Below, in pieces: positions 33,158 to 43,200 of a stretch of 64,000 nt of DNA (position 1 is its first letter; each line of letters opens with the position of its first letter). The stretch is from positions 898,879,177 through 898,943,176 of the forward strand of contig CM060915.1 of the NCBI GenBank assembly GCA_030737875.1, given 5' to 3'. The notes under the pieces were generated by a model, which did not search any database, was not told the DNA's origin, and saw nothing but the letters and a program-made list of their open reading frames with translations. Position numbers and translations under genes: made by a program. Source of the stretch: Allium sativum (Eukaryota > Streptophyta > Magnoliopsida > Asparagales > Amaryllidaceae).

Positions 33158-33969
33158 TGATAAGATCGATTAGGGGTTACTTCAAGCTACACCCACAATA
33201 TCACACACAAGACAATCAATCAACACACCATTCAAATAAATAAAAAGATACGATGAAAGTAAAATAGCAAGACACAAGATTTTATACGTGGAAAACCTCT
33301 TCGATGTGAAGAGTAAAAACCACGAGACCTCTTAAGGAGTCTACCCTCTTCTCTTATTGATAAATCAAAAGGGGAAAACAGCCCCAAAATGTTTACAAAA
33401 GATTCTCTTCTAATCACCGGAATCCAAAAACAATAAGAGATGAAAAAGGTGTAAGAGAACACCCTATGTGTGCACTTCAGGCCAGCGGTGAATCGAGCAA
33501 GAATAAAGCTCAATCTTGAAGACCAAAACACCTTGAAGAATATGATAAATGACCAAAAACTAATATTGCCTTATGTGACCAGATCTGGTTATATTAACCC
33601 TTTTTCTTTTAATGTGCATACCAAAAATGTGAGTAATCTGCCAAATGTTTTTCCTGAAAAGAAAAGATATTGTTGCACAAAAGGCATGCTTGCACAACAA
33701 ATCTGGGAAAAAGACAAAACCAATCAATCTCTCCCACAAATTAAGCATGGTCTGCATTGAAAGATATGCCAAATATGCCTGCATAAAATTATGCCAAATA
33801 TGTCTGCATAAAATTATGTCAAATATGCCTGCATAAAATTATGCCAAATATGTCTGCATAAAATTATGTCAAATATGCCTGCATAAAATTATGCCAAATA
33901 TGGGTGCATAAAATTATGCCAAATATGGGTGCATAAAATTATGCCAAATATGGGCTGGAATACCCAACA
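33158..33969 (-). mobile_element. 3' LTR of the copia element (812 bp)
   Basis: Minus-strand start TGTTGGGTATTCCAGCCC at 33969, end ATCGATCTTATCA at 33158. Contains seven 25-bp tandem units (33770-33955), against six in the 5' LTR. Confidence 0.95.
33770..33955. repeat. 25-bp tandem repeats in the copia 3' LTR
   Basis: Seven units of the type TGCATAAAATTATGCCAAATATG. The other LTR has six (38734-38882), and the LTRs differ in length by exactly 25 bp. Confidence 0.9.
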
Positions 33970-33986
33970 ATCTCCCCCTCCAGCCC
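33970..33986 (-). other. Polypurine tract of the copia element
   Basis: On the minus strand GGCTGGAGGGGGAGAT lies immediately before the 3' LTR start TGTTGGG. Confidence 0.85.
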
Positions 33987-34016
33987 ATCTTGGGGAAGAT
34001 GTACATGCTTCAATCA

Positions 34017-34721
34017 TCATTTGAAACTCATTCCCACAAGCTTGCTACAAACATCAAGCTTGTTTCCTGGAACCACTTTAGTCAACATATCTGCACCATT
34101 CTTGTTTGTATGAATTTTCTTTAACTTGAGCATATTTTCTTCAATCACATTTCTTAACCAATGATACCGAACATCAATATGCTTAGTGCGTGCATGATAC
34201 ATGGAATTCTTGCTCAAATCCATAGCACCCTGACTGTCACAGAATACTATATACTCTTCTTGTTGCAAACCCAACTCTTGAAGGAACCTCTTCAACCAAA
34301 GCATCTCTTTACTTGCTTCCACAGCTGCTATATACTCTGCCTCGGTTGAAGATAAAGCCACACACTTTTGTAACTTGGATTGCCAAGAAATGGCTCCCCC
34401 TGAAAATGTGAACACATAACCTGAGGTAGATTTTCTACTATCAATGTCACCAGCCATGTCTGCATCTGTATACCCCTCAAGAACATGTTTGCTACCTCCA
34501 AAACATAAGCAAAATCTAGAAGTACCACGCAAATATCTGAAAATCCACTTTACTGCATCCCAGTGAACTTTACCAAGATTGGATAAGTATCTACTCACCA
34601 AACCAACAGAATGTGCAATATCTGGCCTAGTGCACACCATAGCATACATCAAAATGAACCAACTGCAGATGAATAAGGAATAGAAGACATACTTGCTTTT
34701 TTCTTCTCCGTTGTTGGACAA
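34017..34721 (-). pseudogene. copia RT end and RNase H fragment
   Basis: From about 34675 down, the frame has LMYAMVCTRPDIAHSVGLVSRY (the end of RT), YTDADMAGDIDSRKSTSGYVF and WQSKLQKCVALSSTEAEYIA, the copia RNase H signature with Asp and Glu residues, then FCDSQGAMDLSKN and the HIDVRYHWLR ending. The first ~15 codons of the open frame are out-of-frame sequence. A 2-bp insertion (TT) near 34665-34672 separates it from the RT frame upstream. RNase H degrades the RNA template during reverse transcription. Confidence 0.93.
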
Positions 34722-35632
34722 TCCCTCTTACTTAGCTTAAAATGAGATGCGAGTGGTGTACAAACCGGCTTAGCATGCTTCATATTGAACCTTTCAAGCA
34801 CACGTTCAATATATTTTTCTTGAGATAGCCACAACTTCCTAGCTTTTCTGTCACGAACAATCTCCATGCCTAAGATTTGCTTTGCAGGACCCATGTCCTT
34901 CATGTCAAATGACTTGGACAAATCTTTCTTCAAGTTGCTAATCAATTCTGAGTTTTGTCCAACTACCAACATGTCATCCACATATAAAAGAAGAATAATG
35001 AAGATATCACCTGGAAACTTTCTAAAATACACACAAGGATCTGCAACAGTCCTCTTGTAACCATTGCTTGTCATAAATGAATCAAATTTGTGATACCACT
35101 GCCTTGGTGCTTGCTTAAGTCCATAAAGACTCTTCTTCAACTTGCAAACAAGTTTTTCTTTTCCCTTTTCTTCAAATCCTTCAGGTTGTTCCATGTAGAT
35201 TTCTTCCTGCAAATCACCATGTAAAAATGCGGTTTTTACATCAAGTTGTTCCAATTCAAGGTCACAACTTGCTGCTAAACCCAAAATGGTTCTGATAGAA
35301 GTCATCTTGACAACTGGTGAAAAAATCTCATCAAAATCAATGCCTTTTTTCTGATTGCATCCTTTGACTACCAATCTAGCTTTGCGCTTTACTATCTTCT
35401 CACCATCTTTCTTGTTCTTGAAAACCCATTTGTTTTTCAAAAGCTTCTTGCCCTTTGGAAGTTTCACTAGCTCAAAAGTCTGATTCTTCATCAAAGAATC
35501 TATCTCCTCTTTCATAGCCTCAAGCCAAAGATTCTTGTCTCGACTAGACAACACTTCTTGGAAGCTCTCGGGCTCACCATCTGCTGTAACTAAGATATAA
35601 TCTGTGCTTGGATATCTTGTAGATGGTTTATG
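34649..35632 (-). pseudogene. copia reverse transcriptase fragment
   Basis: The frame contains MKEEIDSLMKNQTFELVKLP, WVFKNKKDG, KARLVVKGCNQKKGIDFDEIF, LDVKTAFLHGDLQEEIYMEQ, SLYGLKQAPRQWYHKFDSFM and the polymerase motif YVDDMLVVG with both catalytic Asp. The frame is continuous with the integrase C-terminal frame upstream except for a TAA near 35630, where Gln is expected (one C-to-T change). It ends by frameshift after SSAVGS near 34660. The enzyme would make cDNA in the virus-like particle. Confidence 0.94.
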
Positions 35633-36196
35633 TTATCTGGTTGACCTTCTAACTTGAGCATCATCCACTTGTGGGGCAATTTGCTCCCCCTGCTCATAAG
35701 CCACTTCTCCATTTGGTTGAGCTTCATCATGAACATCATCAAAATGTGCACCATCAAGTTGTGCATCATCAGCACCTTCATGTGTTGCATCAAGATCAGC
35801 CTGTATTGGCTGTTCAACAAAACCACGAGTAGGGGACAAAGAAACATCAGTAGTATCAATAAAAAAATCTGAGCTAGTATGATACCTTGCACTCAAAAGT
35901 TCTACACCTTTTTCATGCTCAAAGAACACTACATCTCTGCTTCTTACTACCTTTCCTTTTTCTGGATCATATAGCCTGAACCCATACTCTTCATCACCAT
36001 AACCAACAAAAACACATGGATTAGTCTTGGAATCCAGCTTTGATCTTTGGTCTTTTGGCACATGCATGTATGCCTTGCATCCAAATACTCTAAGATGTGT
36101 ATAAACAGGATCACATCCCTTCCATGCTCTCTCTGGAATGTCAAGCCCCAATGGAATAGATGGAGAACGGTTGATCAGATAAACTGCTGTATTCAC
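35633..36196 (-). pseudogene. copia integrase C-terminal part
   Basis: Starts at NTAVYLINRSPS, the continuation of the integrase core in a shifted frame. Contains HLRVFGCKAYMHVPKDQRSK, NPCVFVGYGDEEYGFRLYDP and VVRSRDVVFFE, the conserved C-terminal integrase region of copia elements, then an acidic, Asp/Gln-rich linker to VRRSTR. A single lost G near 36198 (after FWAE) shifts the frame from the upstream ORF, and a stop follows RRSTR. Confidence 0.92.
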
Positions 36197-38073
36197 TGCT
36201 CAGCCCAAAATGACTTTGGTAGATCGGACATCTTCAACATGCATCGCACCTTCTCCACAATGGTTCTATTCATCCTCTCAGCTACACCATTGTGTTGGGG
36301 AGTGCCTGGAACTATCTTCACATGTCGAATACCATATTGCGCACAATAATTCTTGAACTCATGTGAGGTATACTCTCCACCATTGTCTGTACGAAGGCAC
36401 TTCAACTTGCTTTCTGTCTCCCTTTCCACCATAACATGAAACTTCTGAAAAGTTTCAACCACTTGGCTTTTGGTCTCCAAAATGTAAATCCATGTCTTTC
36501 TAGTAGCATCGTCAATAAAAGTGACAAAATATTTGTTGCCACCATTGGATTCAACCTCAATAGGACCACATACATCCGAATGTACAAGCTCCAACTTAGC
36601 CTGCTTTCTTGTAGACTTTCTAGCAAAAGAAGCTCTATGTTGTTTTCCTGCTAAGCAATGATCACAAGGGTTAAGAGAAATTGTAGTATTGAAAGGAATA
36701 AGAGATTTACCTGCTAAATATTTCAAACCCTTTTCACTCATGTGTCCCAATCTTCGATGCCACAAATTAGGAGAATCTTTTTCTTCCACTGCATTGAGCT
36801 CACCAAAACATACAGTCAAATATGTCTTGTACAAAGAACAACACAACTCGCCTCTTGCAATTGTCATGGATCCCTTGGATAATTTCCACTTGCCACTCTC
36901 AAATGTGTGACGAAAGCCTTCTTGATCAAGAATATGAGCTGAAAGCAAATTAAGACGCAAATCCGGAATATGACGTACACCTTTCAATGTAAGCATGCAT
37001 CCAACATTAGTCTTCACACGAATATCACCAATCCCAACTATGCTTGCTGAACTCTGGTTACCCATTTTGACACTGCCAAAATCACCTGCTTGATAATTCA
37101 AAAAATACTCTCTCTTAGGAACACAATGATATGAAGCACCTGTATCAACCAGCCACTCAGAATCTGTACTGCTAACATGATGACATTCACTAGTTGCGCA
37201 AATTAAAGTGACATCATCATCACTTTTAGAGGCTACTGCTGCAACATTTTTATCATCGCCTTCTTTCTGAAAATCATTCTTCTTCCCATGTTCTCTTTTC
37301 CAACGAAAGCAATACTTTTTAATATGGCCAGGCTTCTTGCAATAGTTGCATATGAAGTGATTCTTTCCATCACTAGACTTAGATCTTCCTCTTGAGTTAT
37401 CACGGCCTTTGGGTCCTTTGCTCTTGCTTCTTCCTCTATTCTCCACAACAAGAGCTTGTGAATTGTCAACTCCAATCTCTTTTCTTCTAATTTCTTCATT
37501 AAACATGCTTTCTTTGATCACATCCAAAGATAGCACACCATCTGAAGCTGAATTACTAAAGGTCACAACTAAAGTTTCCCAACTATCTGGCAAAGAACTC
37601 AATAAGAACAAAGCTTGCAATTCATCACCAAAAATGATCTTCACAGTTGTCATCTTGTTAATAATATCTTGGAAATCACTAAGATGCTCAGAAACTGACT
37701 TTCCACCTTTCAACTTTAGATTAACAAGCCTTTTAATCAATGAAGCTTTGTTATGAGCGGTTTTCCTCTCATACAAACCTTCTAATTTCTTCCACAAATC
37801 ATATGGATCGGTCTCTTGTGACACATGGTTAAAAATGCTAATGTCAACCCATTGTCTAATGGTTCCTAAATTTTTCCTTTTCAACTTTATCCATTCATTC
37901 TCTTCCATTTTATCGGTTTTAGAAGGTTTAGAGATAATACCACTCGAACTAGTGACGGTTTCAATTGGGTCATGTAAATCCCTGCAATATAACAAGTCTT
38001 CCATCATAGGTCTCCAAATAGAATAGTTGGTTGATGTCAACTTAATCAATGAGCTATGACTGCTCGACACCAT
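36193..38073 (-). pseudogene. copia gag, protease and integrase core
   Basis: 626-codon frame starting at ATG 38073, about 40 nt after the 5' LTR. Gag N-terminus: LTSTNYSIWRPMMEDLL, then the UBN2-type gag region. One zinc knuckle CNYCKKPGHIKKYC (about residue 240). Aspartic protease WLVDTGASYHCVPKREYF (DTG, about 310). GAG-pre-integrase/zinc region LWHRRLGHMS ... CDHCLAGKQHRASF (about 440-485). Integrase core: first Asp in LVHSDVCGPIEVES, second Asp in LRTDNGGEYTSHEF, Glu in HNGVAERMNRTIVEK. Breaks off at FWAEQ by frameshift. Long and otherwise open, so the element decayed recently. Confidence 0.95.
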
Positions 38074-38111
38074 AGTGTGATAAATAACCTACCCAAGCTC
38101 TGATACCAATT
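38074..38111 (-). other. Primer binding site and leader of the copia element
   Basis: On the minus strand, TTGGTATCAGAGCTTGGGT begins about 3 nt after the 5' LTR end and matches the initiator tRNA-Met primer. Confidence 0.93.
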
Positions 38112-38898
38112 TGATAGGATCGATTAGGGGTTACTTCAAGCTACACCCACAATATCACACACAAGACAATCAATCAACACACCATTCAAATAAATAAAAA
38201 GATACGATGAAAGTAAAATAGCAAGACACAAGATTTTATACGTGGAAAACCTCTTCGATGTGAAGAGTAAAAACCACAAGACCTCTTAAGGAGTCTACCC
38301 TCTTCTCTTATTGATAAACCAAAAGAGGAAAACAGCCCCAAAATGTTTACAAAAGATTCTCTTCTAATCACCGGAATCCAAAAACAATAAGAGATGAAAA
38401 AGGTGTAAGAGAACACCCTATGTGTGCACTTCAGGCCAGCAGTGAATCGAGCAAGAATTAAGCTCAATCTTGAAGACCAAAACACCTTGAAGAAGATGAT
38501 AAATGACCAAAAACTACTACTGCCTTATGTGACCAGATCTGGTTATATTAACCCTTTTTCTTTTAATGTGCATACCAAAAATGTGAGTAATCTGCCAAAT
38601 GTCTTTCCTGAAAAGAAAAGATATTGTTGCACAAAAGGCATGCTTGCACAACAAATCTGGGAAAAAGACAAAACCAATAAATCTCTCCCACAAATTAAGC
38701 ATGGTCTGCATAGAAAGATATGTCAAATATGCCTTCATAAAATTATGCCAAATATGCCTGCATAAAATTATGTCAAATATGCCTGCATAAAATTATGTCA
38801 GATATGCCTGCATAAAATTATGCCAAATATGGGTACATAAAATTATGCCAAATATGGGTGCATAAAATTATGCCAAATATGGGCTGGAATACCCAACA
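38112..38898 (-). mobile_element. 5' LTR of the copia element (787 bp)
   Basis: Matches 33158-33969 except for scattered substitutions and one fewer 25-bp repeat unit. Minus-strand start TGTTGGGTATTCC at 38898. Confidence 0.95.
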
Positions 38899-38903
38899 AA
38901 AAT
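38899..38903. repeat. TSD AAAAT, right copy of the copia element
   Basis: Perfect match to 33153-33157. Confidence 0.92.
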
Positions 38904-39952
38904 AGGTTCAAATTCAAATGTGATAGAATTTATAGAAATATATAAGTGATACATTAAAGTTTGCAATATAATTAAGGCATAATCTTAAAAAGACATAAAA
39001 ATACAAATAATTATTGTTGTGAAAATGGAGTAGAAATCGGAACATCATTGTAATTACTAATTTTTCATGTGTAACTATTTATTGTTTGTAGGCTTTCCAC
39101 ATGGGTTACGACTATATTTGTCATGGTAATAATTATTTATTTTACTCAGCATATAACTATGCTCACAATTTGCATGAGCGTCACGATGAGGTTGTTTATT
39201 GCCAAACAGTTCTAATGATTTCCAATGATGGTTCTTTCCTTCCTATAAAATATTTCACTTATTCAAGGATTATAAAAATCAAGGATAGATGTATAACCAT
39301 CCATTATACATAGAAACACAACAAAACGAATCAGTTATATGGATTGTAAGATCAAAATTTCATTATCAATTTAATATTGGAATAACCTGTCGCTACCATT
39401 CAATTTTTGTTTAACAAAAGTGCTCCAAATCAATGAATGCTATAAATGCACATGCAACATCCACAATAAAAAATACTGAGCGTAGGCCATAAATAGGACA
39501 TAAAAGAAAAAATAAAGGACATAACAGAACAGAAGAACAAATCATATCTAGCAAAAGCTAAAACTAAAGCTTTCACTTGTATCATTACCACCTTTTCTGT
39601 TTTGCTTGTTCAGAAAGTACACGAAAAATAATTGTAACTAATGCTCTGCAAAATTCGTTAACGATAACACCAATTAGAATCTAACATCTTTTATTTTTTC
39701 TTTCCAATTATTTTACACATTAATGTAACCTCTAGTTCACGGCAGCAGAAAACAAAAAATTAAAATACTCAGTATGACACAGGAACCACAATATAATAAC
39801 TGAAAAGAAATTTGGCTCATAGAATATCTCTTAGCATCCAATTCTTTTCTCATCCTTTGTATCATAGTCTGCATCAATGAAGACACATAAGTCTTTGTTT
39901 TAACTTTAAATTATAATTCACCAAATTCAATCACTTTGCTATCACATCCAAC
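38904..39952. other. AT-rich intergenic DNA, nothing recognised
   Basis: A 70-codon frame at 39101-39313 has no recognisable motif. No RNA gene or repeat seen. Confidence 0.5.
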
Positions 39953-39970
39953 ATAATCAAAAAAAAAAAA
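39953..39970. repeat. SINE target-site duplication, left copy
   Basis: ATAATC followed by 12 A. The same ATAATC plus a longer A run is found at 40188-40222, right of the SINE. Confidence 0.85.
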
Positions 39971-40187
39971 GGTGGATACCCAGTGCCAAAGGCTCCCGTA
40001 CTCAAGCGCGATTGGACTTCCCAGGTCAGTCTCCCATCCTGGTACTATTCTCACGGCTTTCCGGGCTCTGTGGGTGGTCGATTAGTGCCAAAGTCTTTCC
40101 CTCACATATGTGAAGAGGCCGGGACTCGAACCTGCGCGCTCCAAATTACCAGCCGGGTAACCTTACCGTTGCGCCAGGCACCACCTT
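39971..40187 (-). mobile_element. tRNA-headed SINE with a 5S-rRNA-like segment
   Basis: Read on the minus strand from 40187: AAGGTGGTGCCTGGCGCAAC, with a pol III A box TGGCGCAACGG (40166-40176) and B box GGTTCGAGTCC (40122-40132) at tRNA-like spacing. The body has GAGAATAGTACCAGGATGGG (40033-40052) and CTGGGAAGTCC (40014-40024), very close to the 3' half of plant 5S rRNA. It ends in a T run (A run on the plus strand, 39959-39970). Flanking ATAATCAAAA duplications support retroposition. It is about 217 bp, non-coding, and would depend on LINE enzymes. Confidence 0.85.
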
Positions 40188-40192
40188 ATAAT

Positions 40193-40222
<30 letters not shown>
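40188..40222. repeat. SINE target-site duplication, right copy, with A run
   Basis: ATAATC then about 29 A. Longer than the left copy, probably by slippage. Confidence 0.85.
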
Positions 40223-40226
<4 letters not shown>

Positions 40227-43200
40227 AAAAGCAACAATATGCTTATATGAGGGGTTTGGTCTATTTTGATTGTTATTAATGAAGGAATTACTAATTGGAA
40301 GCACGGTAAAGCTCCACTGGATTTTCTAGTGGTTTAGCTCGAAAAAAAATGCTTGATGACCTGAAATTTAACCGGATAACATGCCTAGGTAAGATAAGAA
40401 AATTAATGAACGAAACTTCTTATATCTAATCACGAAATGCAAACAAAGAAAATGTATTCGAACCATAAGTGCAATACTTTGACTTGCATGAAAATTAATG
40501 GTGAGAATGCCTACTTATATCTTTTCATTATATGAAGAAAAATAAAATAAATCAACCCTATAAGGCATTTTAGGGCATGGCGGTATGGAAAAAATTGTAT
40601 CAACAAAAGTAGCCATTCTCGAAAAACTTAAACTTCATCATTTGTATTTATGTAGACATACTTTCTTACTATCATGATAAATTTTGAAATGCGAACCAAG
40701 AGCCAAAGAGCTCAACAAAGAAGAAACTAAATTTGGTTTGTCGTATACCTTTATGCCACTAAATAGCCAGCAGGTTTATGATTTGGCCTTTTCCAATCGT
40801 TTACTTGCACCAGCTCAAGGTATTCTCTCCTTCATCAGTGCATTATCTGCCTCATTTTTATGGGTAACAGACTTAAATAGTCACAGTTGAGCAGACATGA
40901 AGGCTTTTATTGCTTCGATTGCATTTGCATAAGAACATGCAAGAAGCATTATGATGTTTAATCAACAAATTTCCAACTAAATTCAAAGCATTTTCACAAG
41001 GACATGCAAGAAGCATTATGATATTCAATCAACAAACTTCAAACTAAATTCCTAAATCATTATCCTAAATGGGATCACTAAACGATGTAAAATTGGACCA
41101 TGAACTCGAAGGGATAATTACCAAAAACAACATTTAAGTTAGACTAAACCTTGTAATTTGTCATGCTTTTTATGATGAAATCAGATTTAGTTGGAAGTGT
41201 ACTCCAAGGTTGCAACATATTCATAATTTTGTGTAGTCCACAATGTGTATAAGAAATATCAACAATAAGACAATAACAGACTCAAATTAATTATTTTTAT
41301 GTTGGGGCAAATACGATACACATCAAAAGTTACAAATGCTTACCTTTTTCCATTGCACATATCAATTTAAATATGGCAAAAGGAAAGCACGTCCATTCTC
41401 CAAAATGAAGACTTTCTTCTTGCAATTAGTTAAATTTTCCAGAAAAAAATCCACATGGATTGTAGTCCAAATAAAACTGTAAGAAACAAAAGTTCTATTT
41501 TAGATAGCTGTCAAAGATTGTTTTTTGGTGCCTTTTATGTATAAGGAATATCTTAGACATTTGTTGATAAATACGCTGTATGACACCAGATGAAAGCTAC
41601 CTAAAGCTGAGAAACATATTAAAATGCAATTTCCTCTATAATTAACTTTTATTTACAAAATAAGATAGCAACCCTAGAGCTGATATTGGCAAATCTTATC
41701 TAGTAAGGTATCGTAGAGAAAAATCAGAAATTACAAAAAGTGACAAACAACCCATATATTTGCAGGAAAATTAAAGCGGTAAGGAAGAAAGGAAATAATC
41801 ATTCAAATGTATTACGATAAATAAACAACCACCAAAAATAATCTTAATAAGCATACATTTATTTTAGTTGTGTTTTTCATGATTTCTAAAATATCACTTC
41901 AATGGTGAACAAATCATGAACATTAAAAGTTCAATCTTTAATCGATATATCCCACTAAAGACCCATATGATCTCATGTACGTGTAAATGCATCAACATGT
42001 TATTTTTTAAATTGAAAGTAATTTCAATTATATTGCTGATACGACTATGGTTTTATTAACTGAGTTTGATTGGGATCGATTTCTTGAAAAGTCTTTGCAT
42101 GGTCATGATATAATCATTTAATGGATGTGATACTTCAACCATAACGCTACTAATATTCTTTGTAAATGGGATCACTACTGCATGTCGAATAACTTGTAAG
42201 AAATTGATGGCTTGAAATTGATATAGAATAATAACATATTCATAGTTGTTACACAACAGCCTTGATGTGTGCTTTTATTTCAAAATACCCTTAAAGAAAC
42301 CTATACTTCCAAAGCAATAGTAAGAACCCTGAAATTTAAACTAAAATGTAGTTTACTGCTTGACTAATTTAACTTTCTAAAGCAGTATTGGTACGTTGTG
42401 TAATGCCTTTCATTAAATTTTAATGTCAGTTCTATAATCATTAAATCCTAAGGCACTTCATAATATCTCACAAATAATCACTGAATTCGTTGCTTTTATA
42501 TCTGGTTACTATGTAGCTTCATATTTTACTATTACATTCATCAAACGGCTATGTCATTAATTAGTTAAGTGAGCTGTTAAACCATGACTTCTCCAAACTC
42601 ATTTTGGCTCACACAATTTCTGCATTGTGTATTATACAGCTTAAATGGCTTTATAATTAAATCAAGGAGGAAGTGAGATTCTGTAAGAAATACATAGAGA
42701 AGAAACACCGTACACAAAATCTTGTCCATGTTATTCTTGTAATCGTAAACTTACCCATCATGATAAAAATAAGTCAAATGATTGGTTTCATATTAACAAC
42801 GATCTAAAACCAAATGATAAAGTATTTTGGCCGTACCTTTGCCAGCTTATCAAAGGGTTAGTAAAATAAGAGGCACCCTTTTCTAAATCATTCTCCCTTT
42901 GCTTTCGAATAAAAACAACAAAGCAGCTACAACTTGAATCTCTAGAAATGGACAATAAATTGTTTGGATCATTTCCTAAAAGGATATCATCAAAGCATCA
43001 AATAGTTAATAAACATAATAGAGAAACATATCTACTTAAAGTTTTCCTAAAAGCTAAAAATATATTCAACTACGTTGTTTCATTATCAGCATTAACTCTG
43101 TAGCGTAAACCCTCCTACCTTTATAATAGAATATGAAGAGAAATTGTATATAAAGCATAGCTATATACATTTACTTTCTATTGAAACGTATGAAATAGAA

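Larger units (their letters stand above)
33158..38898 (-). mobile_element. Complete but broken Ty1/copia element (Tork/Tnt1-like)
   Basis: On the minus strand: 5' LTR 38898-38112, PBS, gag-protease-integrase-RT-RNase H, PPT, 3' LTR 33969-33158. TG...CA ends and a perfect 5-bp TSD show a whole insertion. The domain order protease-integrase-RT-RNase H defines copia, and the RT wording is closest, from memory, to the Tnt1/Tork lineage. Outside the tandem repeats the two LTRs differ by about a dozen substitutions over ~600 bp. The reading frame has one frameshift in integrase, one stop before RT and one frameshift inside RT, so it cannot make its own polyprotein. Confidence 0.96.

Noticed and set aside
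33740..33960. CRISPR-like regular repeats
   Set aside because: Direct tandem 25-bp units without spacers, inside a copia LTR, in a plant genome.
40014..40052. 5S rRNA gene
   Set aside because: Only a short 3'-half-like segment, inside the SINE, is present.
40122..40176. tRNA gene suggested by A and B boxes
   Set aside because: No full cloverleaf or acceptor stem. The boxes belong to a SINE head with TSDs and an A/T tail.
39983..40228. 81-codon frame ending in poly-Lys
   Set aside because: It runs through the SINE and the A run.
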